A stretch of 28,430 bases of DNA from an uncultured Blautia sp. (GCA_937900135.1 CALCDJ010000032.1:1-28430); one strand, 5' to 3'. Positions 5,543 to 15,255 are shown, numbered from the stretch's first letter. The notes: generated by a model from the letters alone, not told the origin. A program made the numbers and translations.

Positions 5543-8296
5543 ATGCGTAAGAAAAAAAACTTTTATCTGCTGTATACAGTGGTATTTGCGGCAATGAGTT
5601 TGTTTATTTTCAGCTACTTCAGTCTCAACGGGAAATCCCTGGTCTGGAGCCATGACGGAGTGCCACAGCATGTGAACTCTCTTGCTTATTATGGACGATA
5701 TTTAAGAGAAGTACTAAAAACAATTTTTGTGGATCACAGTTTTCGCCTTCCCATGTGGGATATGAATATTGGGTATGGGTCGGATATTTTAACCACTCTC
5801 CACTATTATGTGATCGGTGATCCCCTTACATTGCTGTCTGTCTTTGTGCCGGAGACCCATACAGAGCTTCTGTATGAAATATTGATTTTTCTTCGGATCT
5901 ATCTGGCAGGCATTTCTTTCAGCCTGTATTGTTTTTATCACAAAAATCCTAAACAGGCCGTTTTTTTTGGCACGTTGATTTACATTTTTGCAGGCTGGAC
6001 AATCTATGCGGCTATGAAACATCCGTATTTTTCCAATCCTATGATCTATCTTCCTCTGATCCTCATGGGAATTGACAAAATATATCGGAAAGAAAAACCC
6101 CATCTTTTTATCTGGTCTGTAACCGTGGCAGCGGTATCTAATTTTTATTTTTTCTACATGATCGGAATTTTCATGTTCCTCTATGCGGCCTTTCGTTATT
6201 TCCAGGAATTTTCCCAGCGTTCTGTGAAAGATGTATTGAGATGGTTCGTGAAATTTCTGGGGTATTTTCTGATATCAATGATGATGGCAGCAGTGATTTT
6301 TCTTCCGGTGGTTATGACACTGTTTGGAACAGAACGATTCCAGGCAGATAATTATGTGCCTCTTTTTTATGATAAGATTTACTATGAGAAATTTCTGGGC
6401 TGCCTTATTGGAGAAAACATGATCCAATGGGGAGTGGCAGGATATTCTGCCGTATCCATGGCAGGTGTATTTGTGATTTTTGCAAAAAGAAAAAAATATA
6501 CATACCTCAAATGGGGATTTCTCCTTTTGAACCTGTTTTTGTTGTTTCCCTTTGCCGGACATGTATTAAATGGATTTTCCTATGTGTCCAACCGCTGGAT
6601 CTGGGCTTACGGAATGATGATCGCTTACCTGTTTGTAAAAGCATATCCGGAATTGTTTACCCTGACGAAAAAAGAAAAACAGCGGATTTTTCTGCTCTTT
6701 TTTCTGTTTTGCGGATTGGCTCTCTGGTCAGAAGCCGGAAGAACAGAACGAAATATGGCTGCAATCATGTTGCTGAGTATGACAGTTATGGTTATGCTCT
6801 GTTTCGGCACTATTATAATAGAAGGAAAATATCTGTGCGGATTGCTGGCAGGACTTCTTACCGTAAGCATTATGGCTAATGTATCCTACCAGTATTCCTA
6901 TGAAAAAGACTATCTTTCCGAGTTTTCCGAAAAAGGGGAGGCCATGGAAAAGCTGGAATCAGGAGCAGATCTGGCAGTCCTTTCCACAGGAGATACCTCC
7001 CTGTACCGGTACGATCAGTTCGGTTCCCTTCCCTACGAGAATACCTCCATGCAGATGGGAACCAACAGCACCTCCTATTATTTCAGCGTAGCCAACGGAA
7101 ATATCAGCCGTTTTTTTGATGAAATGTATGTAAATACACCATGGGAACAGCATTATGAAAATCTGGATGGGCGTACCATATTGGATCGCCTGGCGGCTGT
7201 GAAATATTTTGTGATTCATGGGGACGATTATGGCGCGCTTCCCTATGGGTATCTTCTGGAAAAGGGCAGCGCCAAAAAAGGAAAAAAAGAATACAGAGCC
7301 TATGGATGTGAAGATGCCCTTCCTGTGGGTTATACCTACGATTCCTGGATTTCCAGAGAAACATATGAAACATACAGCGTCACAGAGAAGCAGCAGGCAC
7401 TGCTTCAGGGAATTGTGCTGGAGGAGAGCAGTCTGCCAGAGGCACTTCCAGCTTTTTGCGACGAAGAAATACCTTATAAATTCTCTCCTGGAGAGGGATG
7501 CCAGGTTTCTGAAGGAGAAATTCGCGTTACAGAGCCTGGGGCATCTGTGAAACTGATCTTTCGGGGAACTCCGGACAGCGAAACTTATCTGGTGGCCAGA
7601 GGGCTGGACTATGAAGGCCTTTCTCCCAGAGAACTGGTTTCGGAAAAAGAATGGGATAAGATGACCGAATACGAAAAAAATTCCCTTCGCTATGAGGAAA
7701 GCCAGTGGAGATACTGGAAAGAAAGCAAAGAAGCCACCATTGGAGTTTCTACCATTCAGACAGAAAAGAAAATGAAGATTTTTACCAACAAATACAATGC
7801 TTACAGCGGCAAACACAACTTTTTGTGTAATACCGGCTATCGGAAAGAGCGGTGTCATGCCATTACCCTGACCTTTGAAAATACAGGGGTGTATACTTAC
7901 GACAGTCTGGATGTGATCTGTCAGCCGGTAAAAAATCTTTCTGCGCAGATTCAGGCATTGGGAGAGGAAGTTCTGACGGATGTGGAGAAAGATGTGAATA
8001 CCCTCACTGGAAAAATCTCACTGGAGAAGCCAAAGGCACTTTTATTGGCCATTCCTTACAGCCAGGGCTTCCGGGCTTTTGTGGATGGAAAAGAACAGGA
8101 GCTTTTAAAGGCCAATACCATGTATATGGCGTTGGAACTTCAGGAGGGAACACATGAGATCCGTCTTACCTACTGTACTCCATATCTGAAAACCGGCGCA
8201 GTATTGAGTTTGTTGGGGATTTTTACCTATATTTTCTTATGTATCTGGAAAAAGAGTCATAAAACGACGAAAAAAGGGGAAAAAAAGAAAAACTGA
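5543..8296 (+). CDS. YfhO-family membrane glycosyltransferase (first copy)
   Basis: A 917-residue membrane protein of the YfhO family (GT-C fold). In Bacillus subtilis and Listeria, members move a sugar from polyprenyl phosphate to lipoteichoic or wall teichoic acid outside the membrane. The start ATG at 5543 is chosen because AAGGAA lies six bases upstream and it aligns with the second copy; an upstream in-frame ATG at 5393 has no ribosome site. After the first helix comes an extracytoplasmic loop with acidic residues expected at a GT-C active site: D38 (WSHDGVPQH), MWDMNIGYGSD and IGDP near residues 71-93. About a dozen helices fill residues 1-500. A soluble outer domain follows, then a last helix near the C-terminus with a lysine-rich tail. 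The second copy at 10948 is a clear paralogue throughout. Confidence 0.85.
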   Translation: MRKKKNFYLLYTVVFAAMSLFIFSYFSLNGKSLVWSHDGVPQHVNSLAYYGRYLREVLKTIFVDHSFRLPMWDMNIGYGSDILTTLHYYVIGDPLTLLSVFVPETHTELLYEILIFLRIYLAGISFSLYCFYHKNPKQAVFFGTLIYIFAGWTIYAAMKHPYFSNPMIYLPLILMGIDKIYRKEKPHLFIWSVTVAAVSNFYFFYMIGIFMFLYAAFRYFQEFSQRSVKDVLRWFVKFLGYFLISMMMAAVIFLPVVMTLFGTERFQADNYVPLFYDKIYYEKFLGCLIGENMIQWGVAGYSAVSMAGVFVIFAKRKKYTYLKWGFLLLNLFLLFPFAGHVLNGFSYVSNRWIWAYGMMIAYLFVKAYPELFTLTKKEKQRIFLLFFLFCGLALWSEAGRTERNMAAIMLLSMTVMVMLCFGTIIIEGKYLCGLLAGLLTVSIMANVSYQYSYEKDYLSEFSEKGEAMEKLESGADLAVLSTGDTSLYRYDQFGSLPYENTSMQMGTNSTSYYFSVANGNISRFFDEMYVNTPWEQHYENLDGRTILDRLAAVKYFVIHGDDYGALPYGYLLEKGSAKKGKKEYRAYGCEDALPVGYTYDSWISRETYETYSVTEKQQALLQGIVLEESSLPEALPAFCDEEIPYKFSPGEGCQVSEGEIRVTEPGASVKLIFRGTPDSETYLVARGLDYEGLSPRELVSEKEWDKMTEYEKNSLRYEESQWRYWKESKEATIGVSTIQTEKKMKIFTNKYNAYSGKHNFLCNTGYRKERCHAITLTFENTGVYTYDSLDVICQPVKNLSAQIQALGEEVLTDVEKDVNTLTGKISLEKPKALLLAIPYSQGFRAFVDGKEQELLKANTMYMALELQEGTHEIRLTYCTPYLKTGAVLSLLGIFTYIFLCIWKKSHKTTKKGEKKKN

Positions 8297-8324
8297 TTTG
8301 ATAAAAACAATTTTTACACTATAA
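8297..8324 (+). promoter_or_regulatory. Possible internal promoter before the MBOAT gene
   Basis: TTGATA (8297-8302), 16-base spacer, TATAAT (8319-8324), directly after the stop of the first YfhO gene. The predicted start of transcription would fall almost on the ribosome site, so the leader would be very short. Confidence 0.4.
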
Positions 8325-8346
8325 TAAACCCAGGAGGAATGAAAAC

Positions 8347-9933
8347 ATGACCGTAAATTCACTTGCATTTTTTCTGTGCTTTGGCGTATCTGTGGTGATT
8401 TACTATCTGTTTCCCAAAAAATATCGCTGGACAGTGCTTCTGACAGTGAGTCTGATTTTTTATCACTGGATGGGAGTGGATAATTTTCTGTATGTGCTGT
8501 TTACCACAGCTACACTGGTACTTTCCACGCAAAAAATGTATCAGATTGAACAGAAGCTGGAAAAAGAATTAAAGGAACAGAAGGAAACCCTGTCAAGGCA
8601 GGAGAAAAAAGAAAAAAAGGCAAAAGCCAAGGCGCAGAAGAGAAGATGGCTGGTATTGGGGGTGTTGGTAACCAATCTTGGCGTACTTCTTGTTCTGAAA
8701 TATGGAAACTTCTTTATCAATAATGTAAACCTGATTTTTCAGTCACTGGGACTGAATCCATTGAATAAGCTGGGACTTCTGGCGCCTCTTGGAATTTCCT
8801 ACTATACTCTTCAGAGTATTGGATATGCCCTGGAGGTATATAAAGGAAAAAGCGTTCCGGAAAAAAATCCGCTGAAGGTGCTTTTGTTTGTGACTTATTA
8901 TCCACAGATGACCCAGGGTCCCATTGGAAGATATCCGGATCTGGCACCACAGCTTTATGAGGGACATGAATTTTCTTATCATAACCTTTCCTTTGGCTGT
9001 CAGAGAATTTTATGGGGACTTTTTAAGAAAATGGTCATTGCGGATCATATGCGTCCCATGGTGAATACTATTTTTGATCATTGTGCCGCTCAGAGCGGTT
9101 TTACACTGTTTTTAGGCTGTATTTATATGACAATCCAGGTATATGCGGACTTCTCCGGCTATACGGATATTGTCCTGGGTGTTTCCCAGATCTATGGAAT
9201 TGAAATGATGGAAAACTTCCAACGGCCGTTTTCCTCTCAGTCGCTCAGTGAATATTGGAGAAGATGGCATATTTCTTTAAGCTCCTGGTTCCGTGATTAT
9301 GTGTTTTATCCGGCATCCATTTCCAAAGGCGCCATGAGTTTTGGAAAGTTGGGAAAAAAGATCTGTTCGCCCAGAATCCGGAAACTGTTTCCCGTGGTGT
9401 ACGCCCTGTCCCTGGTATGGTTTTGTACCGGGTTCTGGCATGATGCCAGCTGGCGTTACATTTTCTGGGGAATTGCCAACGGAGTGGTGATCATTTCTGC
9501 CATCATTCTGGAACCACAGTTTCAGTGGATGAAAGAAAAACTCCATATTCCACAGGAATCCCGGTGGTGGAAGAATTTCTGTGTGGTTCGTACCTTCCTG
9601 ATCATTGCTCTTTTGAAGGTATTTCCGGGACCAAATGATACCCATGCCACACTGGTGACAATCAAACGCATCCTGTTTCATTTCCAGCCGTCGCTGACAA
9701 GGGAGGCTTTCTTTCCAGGCATGGAGACGTACGCCCTTGTGTATATTGCCTTTGGACTTCTGGTCTTTTTCCTGGTGAGCCGGATTCAGGCCAAGGGAAG
9801 CGCCAGAGAATATTTGGAAAAGAAACCCTTTGTGGTGCGTTGGGCTATTTATTTGATACTGATGGCAGCCATTCTTGGACTTGGCGTGTTTGATAATACA
9901 ATGGTAGGTGGATTTGAATATGCGCAATTTTAA
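8347..9933 (+). CDS. MBOAT-family O-acyltransferase (AlgI/PatA-like)
   Basis: A 528-residue polytopic protein that probably carries an acyl group (acetyl most likely) across the membrane for O-acylation of an envelope polymer. Family signatures are present in order: GISYYTLQSIGY, YPQMTQGPIGRY, ADFSGYTDIVLG, EYWRRWHISLSSWFRDY with H308, and FWHDASWRYIFWG with H365, the invariant MBOAT histidine. Residues 63-100 form a highly charged Lys/Glu stretch, likely a cytoplasmic coiled coil between helices. The ribosome site AGGAGG (8331-8336) fits the ATG at 8347. The next gene, an SGNH protein, overlaps its end, the usual pairing of AlgI/PatA/DltB proteins with a periplasmic partner. DltB is less likely, because no dltA or dltC is nearby. 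Confidence 0.88.
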   Translation: MTVNSLAFFLCFGVSVVIYYLFPKKYRWTVLLTVSLIFYHWMGVDNFLYVLFTTATLVLSTQKMYQIEQKLEKELKEQKETLSRQEKKEKKAKAKAQKRRWLVLGVLVTNLGVLLVLKYGNFFINNVNLIFQSLGLNPLNKLGLLAPLGISYYTLQSIGYALEVYKGKSVPEKNPLKVLLFVTYYPQMTQGPIGRYPDLAPQLYEGHEFSYHNLSFGCQRILWGLFKKMVIADHMRPMVNTIFDHCAAQSGFTLFLGCIYMTIQVYADFSGYTDIVLGVSQIYGIEMMENFQRPFSSQSLSEYWRRWHISLSSWFRDYVFYPASISKGAMSFGKLGKKICSPRIRKLFPVVYALSLVWFCTGFWHDASWRYIFWGIANGVVIISAIILEPQFQWMKEKLHIPQESRWWKNFCVVRTFLIIALLKVFPGPNDTHATLVTIKRILFHFQPSLTREAFFPGMETYALVYIAFGLLVFFLVSRIQAKGSAREYLEKKPFVVRWAIYLILMAAILGLGVFDNTMVGGFEYAQF

Positions 9934-10912
9934 AAAGCTGCTGGTGCGGGGAATTCTGATTCTGGCTTTTCTGTTCTGCTTTGAACAGGGGGTTCGTTTC
10001 GTTTATGAACCCGTGGGGAACAACAGCATTTACACAGTAAAAGATTTAAAGACCAGAGAAGGAACGCTGGAAACTCTGGTCTTGGGAACTTCTCTGGCGC
10101 ACTGGGGAATTGATACCAATGTACTGGAGCAGACCATTGACAGTCCTTCCTTTAATCTGGCAACTTCTGCCCAGCCTCTGGATGCCAGCTATTATCTTCT
10201 GAAAGATCAGGCGAAGCGCAATCCATTGAAGCGGGTATTTCTTGGAATTCATGTGACGTCTCTCATCAATGAGAATCAGGGAATCCAAATTAAGGAAGGT
10301 GTTTTTGACCGGATTCTTTCCCCGGTGGGAAAAGCAGAGTATCTTCTTCGCACCGCCGGATGGAAGGAATTTGAACAGTATCTCTTCTATGCGGCCAGAG
10401 TGGACAATGTGCTGACGAAGGACAAAGCCATTGAGAACATAAAATACAAAATGTCAGAAGAATTTAAGAATGGAATTCCGCCGGAAGGACAGAGACTTTT
10501 TTATCTGGGAAGTGGAAATGAAAACAAAAGACAGGTTTACGATGGGAAATTTGCGAAGAAAAAACTGGGAAGAGATGCAACCTGGAAACGTTCCAAGGTA
10601 ATTGAGGCTACAGAAGATTCTTTGGAAAAGATCGGGAAGTTCTGCGAACAGAAGGAAATTGAGCTGAATCTTGTAGTAATGCCTATGACCTGGGAATTTA
10701 CAAAACTGATGGGAGATCTGGATGATTTCCATGCATACCTCCAGGAGTTTTGTGATGAAAATAGAGCGAATCTATATGATTTCCATACCTATGAAGGTGT
10801 GTATGATGGATTATTTACCAACGAAGATTATCAGGACAAAAAGCATTTTAATGTAGAAGGAGCAAAAAAATGCGCCCGCATTTTAGGAGAATGGTATCTG
10901 AGCGCCCAATAG
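9920..10912 (+). CDS. SGNH-hydrolase/DltD-like acylation partner
   Basis: A 330-residue protein with one N-terminal membrane anchor (about residues 8-24) and an outer domain. It has the SGNH catalytic layout: LVLGTSLAHWGI with S58, and near the end DKKHFN with D306 and H309 (D-x-x-H). Such proteins (DltD, PatB, AlgJ/X) take the acyl group from the MBOAT protein and place it on the polymer, or remove it. ATG at 9920 is preferred, with GGTGG (9907-9911) as ribosome site. GTG at 9908, four codons upstream, is possible but lacks one. The gene begins inside the MBOAT gene (14-base overlap), so translation is coupled. Exact acceptor and acyl group are unknown. Confidence 0.8.
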   Translation: MRNFKKLLVRGILILAFLFCFEQGVRFVYEPVGNNSIYTVKDLKTREGTLETLVLGTSLAHWGIDTNVLEQTIDSPSFNLATSAQPLDASYYLLKDQAKRNPLKRVFLGIHVTSLINENQGIQIKEGVFDRILSPVGKAEYLLRTAGWKEFEQYLFYAARVDNVLTKDKAIENIKYKMSEEFKNGIPPEGQRLFYLGSGNENKRQVYDGKFAKKKLGRDATWKRSKVIEATEDSLEKIGKFCEQKEIELNLVVMPMTWEFTKLMGDLDDFHAYLQEFCDENRANLYDFHTYEGVYDGLFTNEDYQDKKHFNVEGAKKCARILGEWYLSAQ

Positions 10913-10921
10913 GATGTCAGG

Positions 10922-10935
10922 TATCACACGTGATA
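10922..10935. repeat. Short inverted repeat between the SGNH and second YfhO genes
   Basis: TATCAC-AC-GTGATA fills much of the 35-base gap. The loop is too short for a good RNA hairpin, so an operator half-site pair or chance is more likely. Confidence 0.3.
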
Positions 10936-10947
10936 GAGAAAGTGTAG

Positions 10948-13860
10948 ATGGTGAAAAAAGAAATGAAATGGACTGAAAAAGCAGAAAAACTGGGAGAAAG
11001 GGTCAATGACCGATTTTCCAGTTCCAGGCATCAGAGAAGATGGTATTATTTAAGTTACACATTGATCTTCTGTCTGTTTATGAGTGTTATTGTAGCTGGA
11101 TATCTTATGATCGGAAAATCATTTATCTGGGGGCCAAATGGTGATGGAATGCGGCAGCATTATACATCGCTGGCTTATTTCGGAAAATGTCTGAGAGAAG
11201 GGCTTTCTAATTTGTTTGTGGAACACCGATTGGAATTTCCTCTCTGGGATCTGCACATGGGATATGGTTCTGATGTTTTGACAACCCTTCATTATTATAC
11301 GATTGGAGATCCCTTAAATCTTCTCTCAGTATTTGTTCCGGAAAAATATACAGAATATCTCTATGATTTTTTGCTGATTTTGCGCGTTTACCTGTCTGGA
11401 ATTGCATTTTCAGCGTACAGCAGATATCATGGAAATAAAAACCTTCCCACTCTTCTGGGAAGTACGATGTATGCATTTTCCGGCTGGATGATGGTAGCAG
11501 GCTTTAAGCATCCGTTTTTTATCAATCCCTGTATCTATTTTCCGCTTTTACTTTTGGGAGTAGATAAGATTTTTAAAAAACAGAAGCCGTATCTCTATAT
11601 GATTATGGTTGGAATCTCTGCCATTTCCAATTTTTACTTTTTCTATATGCTTGCGATCTTCATGATCATTTATGCGATTTTCCGATACTTTATGCTCTTT
11701 CAGAAACTTCGGCTGAAGGAAGTTCTGCACTGGTTTGGAACTTTTGCAGGCTATGGAATGATTGGACTTTTTCTGTCCGGTATGATTTTTCTTCCCACGG
11801 TCATGACTTTGCTGGGAACAGACCGTATGGCTGCTCAAAATTATATTATCAGCATTTACCCAACGAAGCATTACCATGGGCTGCTGGCAGGACTTACTGG
11901 AAAATATCTGTCTAGATATACGATTATCGGTGTGTCCGTTATGGCGCTTCTTGGGGTGATGGTATTATTTTCCCAGAGAAAAAAATACAGAGAATTGAAG
12001 GCAGGAGTGCTTCTTTGCATGGCGCTTCTCTGTATTCCGTATGCGGCACATGTGTTAAATGGATTTTCCTATGTAACCAATCGTTGGAACTGGGCCATAG
12101 TCATGCTGCTTTCTTATATTTTTGTAAAGATGTACCCGGAATTCTCTAAGTTGGGAAAAAAGAAAAGAATGGGAATCGGTATAGGTACGATTTTATATTG
12201 TCTGTACGTATGCTTGGATAAATATGCAAGAGATCCATGGAATATGTTGGTTGCAGCAATTCTTTTTGTGACAGTAGGTATTTTTCTTTTGAGATATGAG
12301 TATCTGCAGAAACATAAAACCTGGCAGTTTCTCCTTTTGTTCGCCGGAATGGGAAGCAGCATTGGGGTGAATATGTATTATTCCTATACTTCCAGCGGAA
12401 ATTCTCAGTCTGGAGTATGGTCCTTTGTGGATGCAGGAAGCGCTTATGAGATTGTTCATGAGCCGGTACAGGAGGCAATTTCCAAATTTCCGGATTCCAA
12501 TCAGTATCGGTATGAACAGGAGGGAAGCGGGGTTCAGTATAACTCTGCAATACTCACTGGATTAAACGGGGGACAGTTTTTTTATTCCCTGGCAAATGGA
12601 GCTGTGAGTCGATTTTTTGATGAAACCTATTCCAATAAACCATTGGAACAACGTTTTCAGAATCTGGATGAACGAGCATTCTTAATGAAACTCCTGTCTA
12701 TGAAATGGTTCGTAGGCCCGTCAGAGCTGGTTCCCTACGGATTTGAAAAAGTCGGGGAAGTGGAACGCCAGAAAAATAAAAACGTTCGTAAGGAAGCACA
12801 AAAAGACTTATCCACAGCCATGGACGGTGATGCGGCAGCTTTGGAGGCAGATGAGCTTGTGCCTGTGGATGAGCCATTGGGCATTTATGAAGATCAGAAT
12901 GCACTTCCCCTTGCTTATACCTATGATTCTTACATCTCCTCGGAAACTTACGCTGAATTGAATCTTCCTCAGAGACAGCAGGCGATGCTTCAGGGGATTG
13001 TTCTGGAAGAAAGTGGATTGAAGGAATGCGACATAGAGGATACTTCCAGTGAAATTTCTTATGAGATTACCGATCTTCAGGATGTAGAACTTTATGAGAA
13101 CCGTTTTAAAACCAAATCAGATTATGCCAGCTGTGTGTTAAAGATCAAAGGTCTTCCGGAAAGTGAAACAACGGTTGTGTTTGATAATCTTCGTTATCTG
13201 GAAGTCAATCGTCGTCATAAATATTCCGATGAAGAATGGAATGCCCTTAGTTTATCGGAAAAATATAACATATACTTGAAAGACCAGAAAATAAAAAATG
13301 AAGCGACCATTTATCTGAACACAGAGGCAGATGGGCAGGAAATTGGAAAGAAGATTCTTCTTCTAACAGACAAAAACAATTTTTATGGTGGCCGCCATGA
13401 TTTTGCCAGCAGTTTAAGCTACCACGAAGACGGGATTACTTATATTAAGCTGACATTCTCGGAAAAGGGAAGCTATAAATATGACGATCTGAAAATTTAC
13501 TGTCAGCCTATGGAACAGATAAACAAATATGCAGATGACAGAAAGGCAGATACAGTAGAAAATCTGGTGATTGAAGATCAGAATATAAGCTGTAATGTGA
13601 GTCTGGACGAAAAGAAGGCGCTGGTATTTTCCATTCCTTACGCAAAAGGCTGGACCGCAGTGGTAAATGGAAAAGAAATGGAGCTTAAGAAAGCGAACAC
13701 CATGTTCATGGCATTGGAACTGGAACCAGGAGATTATGAAATTGAACTTCATTATATGACTGCCTGGTTGATTCCCGGACTGGTGTTAAGCTTGCTTGGA
13801 GTACTTCTTTTTGTAATCGTGGTAATTGTGAATCAAAGAGGAAAGAGGAATCAAAAATGA
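10948..13860 (+). CDS. YfhO-family membrane glycosyltransferase (second copy)
   Basis: A 970-residue paralogue of the protein at 5543, with the same plan: N-terminal cytoplasmic segment (about 30 residues longer here), first helix near residues 34-55, outer loop with NGDGMRQHY (D66), LWDLHMGYGSD (D101, D109) and IGDP (D121), about a dozen helices, a soluble outer domain and a final helix near residues 940-962. Predicted role is transfer of a sugar from a polyprenyl-phosphate donor to an extracellular polymer. The outer domain has an acidic, Lys/Glu-rich insert near residues 600-640 that the first copy lacks. The ribosome site is weak (AGAGAAAG). Its stop overlaps the next ATG (ATGA), tying it to the glycosyltransferase and flippase that supply its donor. 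Confidence 0.86.
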   Translation: MVKKEMKWTEKAEKLGERVNDRFSSSRHQRRWYYLSYTLIFCLFMSVIVAGYLMIGKSFIWGPNGDGMRQHYTSLAYFGKCLREGLSNLFVEHRLEFPLWDLHMGYGSDVLTTLHYYTIGDPLNLLSVFVPEKYTEYLYDFLLILRVYLSGIAFSAYSRYHGNKNLPTLLGSTMYAFSGWMMVAGFKHPFFINPCIYFPLLLLGVDKIFKKQKPYLYMIMVGISAISNFYFFYMLAIFMIIYAIFRYFMLFQKLRLKEVLHWFGTFAGYGMIGLFLSGMIFLPTVMTLLGTDRMAAQNYIISIYPTKHYHGLLAGLTGKYLSRYTIIGVSVMALLGVMVLFSQRKKYRELKAGVLLCMALLCIPYAAHVLNGFSYVTNRWNWAIVMLLSYIFVKMYPEFSKLGKKKRMGIGIGTILYCLYVCLDKYARDPWNMLVAAILFVTVGIFLLRYEYLQKHKTWQFLLLFAGMGSSIGVNMYYSYTSSGNSQSGVWSFVDAGSAYEIVHEPVQEAISKFPDSNQYRYEQEGSGVQYNSAILTGLNGGQFFYSLANGAVSRFFDETYSNKPLEQRFQNLDERAFLMKLLSMKWFVGPSELVPYGFEKVGEVERQKNKNVRKEAQKDLSTAMDGDAAALEADELVPVDEPLGIYEDQNALPLAYTYDSYISSETYAELNLPQRQQAMLQGIVLEESGLKECDIEDTSSEISYEITDLQDVELYENRFKTKSDYASCVLKIKGLPESETTVVFDNLRYLEVNRRHKYSDEEWNALSLSEKYNIYLKDQKIKNEATIYLNTEADGQEIGKKILLLTDKNNFYGGRHDFASSLSYHEDGITYIKLTFSEKGSYKYDDLKIYCQPMEQINKYADDRKADTVENLVIEDQNISCNVSLDEKKALVFSIPYAKGWTAVVNGKEMELKKANTMFMALELEPGDYEIELHYMTAWLIPGLVLSLLGVLLFVIVVIVNQRGKRNQK

Positions 13861-14819
13861 GTGTATTATCAGTGGTGCTTCCAGCTTATAATGAAGAACT
13901 GATGGTGGCCAAAACCTGCCGTGTTCTGCGGGAGGTTTTGACAGAGGCAGGAATTTCTTACGAGCTGGTTCTTGTCAATGATGGATCAAAAGATAACACC
14001 TGGGAGGAAATCTGTAAGGCAGGAAAAAAAGATCCCAATGTGTTGGGAGTTCACTTTTCCAGAAACTTTGGAAAAGAATCTGCCCTGTTTGCAGGGCTTG
14101 CCCAGGCAACCGGAGATGTGGTAGCGGTGATGGACTGCGATCTGCAGCATCCCCCTCAGACACTGGTGGAAATGTATCGGTTGTGGGAACAGGGATATGA
14201 AGTGATTGAGGGAATCAAGACCAGCAGAGGAAAAGAAAGTTTTCTCCACAAGAAATGTGCAGGCTTTTTCTATGGAATCATGTCCAAAGCGACCAATGTG
14301 GATATGCAGAACGCATCTGATTTTAAGATGATGGATCGAAAGGCTGTGGACAGTATCCTTTCCATGCCGGAGAGAAATATGTTCTTTCGTGCCACCTCTA
14401 CCTGGGTGGGATTTCGGACAACCTATGTAAAATTTGAAGTACAGGAACGGGAAGCAGGAGAATCCAAATGGTCCACCTGGTCCTTGATTAAATATGCCTT
14501 TACCAATATTGTGGCTTTTACCACGGTTCCTTTGCAATTTGTAACAGTGGCTGGTATTTTGTGTTTCATCTGTTCTCTGATCCTTGGCATTTATTCCCTG
14601 GTTCAGTATTTTACCGGACATGCGGTGGCAGGCTTTACCACACTTCTGATTGTGTTTCTTCTCATCGGAAGCGCCATTATGATGAGCCTTGGGATCATTG
14701 GCTACTACATTGCCAAGATTTATGAAGAAACAAAACGGCGTCCCCGTTATCTGGTTTCCAAGATTATCCGAGGAAGCAAGGATGCCTATGATAAGGCCAA
14801 TCACGATGACAGAAGATAG
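13857..14819 (+). CDS. CsbB-like polyprenyl-phosphate glycosyltransferase (GT2)
   Basis: A 320-residue family 2 glycosyltransferase of the CsbB/GtrB/Dpm1 type. It loads a sugar from a nucleotide donor onto undecaprenyl phosphate at the inner face of the membrane. Residues 1-225 are catalytic: VVLPAYNEE at the start, VNDGSKDNT at 40-48, the metal-binding DCD at 93-95 within DCDLQHPP, FSRNFGKESA before it, and the late motif GESKWS. Two helices follow at about 228-250 and 262-286, with a basic tail. This is the standard CsbB architecture. It follows the second YfhO gene with an ATGA overlap and precedes a GtrA-family flippase, reproducing the CsbB-GtcA-YfhO three-part system. The sugar (GlcNAc in B. 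subtilis) cannot be read from sequence. Confidence 0.9.
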   Translation: MSVLSVVLPAYNEELMVAKTCRVLREVLTEAGISYELVLVNDGSKDNTWEEICKAGKKDPNVLGVHFSRNFGKESALFAGLAQATGDVVAVMDCDLQHPPQTLVEMYRLWEQGYEVIEGIKTSRGKESFLHKKCAGFFYGIMSKATNVDMQNASDFKMMDRKAVDSILSMPERNMFFRATSTWVGFRTTYVKFEVQEREAGESKWSTWSLIKYAFTNIVAFTTVPLQFVTVAGILCFICSLILGIYSLVQYFTGHAVAGFTTLLIVFLLIGSAIMMSLGIIGYYIAKIYEETKRRPRYLVSKIIRGSKDAYDKANHDDRR

Positions 14820-14831
14820 GAGACAGAAACG

Positions 14832-15248
14832 ATGAAAAAATGGATTGAAAAACTGTACGCAAGCTCTGTGGTACGTTACATCTTTTTTGGAGGCTGTACT
14901 ACCCTTGTCAATCTGATCAGTTTTTATATTCTGCGAAAATGCGGGGTACAACTTACCGTAGCCAATGTAATTTCCATCATTCTGGCAATCTTATTTGCCT
15001 ATGTGGTAAACTCCAGATTTGTGTTCCAGGACAAATGCGAAACCCTGAAAGACCATATCCAGCCTTTTATAAAGTTCATCAGCGCCCGTCTGGTGACAAT
15101 GGTCATTGAGGTGGGAGGCGTATGGCTTCTGGTAGAAGTGATGCACATGAATGATATGCTGGGAAAATTCCTGACGCAGTTTATTGTGCTGGCTCTGAAT
15201 TATGTGTTCAGTAAATTTTTTGTATTTACCACAGGAAAAAAGAAATAA
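14832..15248 (+). CDS. GtrA/GtcA-family flippase
   Basis: A 138-residue protein with four predicted helices and the GtrA-family signatures VRYIFFGGCTTLVNL at the start of helix 1, AYVVNSRFVF after helix 2, and ALNYVFSKFFVF at the end of helix 4. Family members are thought to flip the polyprenyl-phosphate sugar made by the neighbouring GT2 enzyme so that a GT-C protein can use it outside. The start has AGGAGA eight bases upstream. It is the last gene of the envelope cluster and is followed at once by a terminator. Confidence 0.9.
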   Translation: MKKWIEKLYASSVVRYIFFGGCTTLVNLISFYILRKCGVQLTVANVISIILAILFAYVVNSRFVFQDKCETLKDHIQPFIKFISARLVTMVIEVGGVWLLVEVMHMNDMLGKFLTQFIVLALNYVFSKFFVFTTGKKK

Positions 15249-15255
15249 ATGGTTT

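Noticed and set aside
6959..7858. A 299-codon open frame on the minus strand
   Set aside because: It is antisense to the YfhO coding sequence, has no family signature, and reflects codon composition of the real gene.
13986..14951. A 321-codon open frame on the minus strand
   Set aside because: It lies antisense to the GT2 and GtrA genes, which carry clear motifs; the antisense product is His/Cys-rich nonsense.
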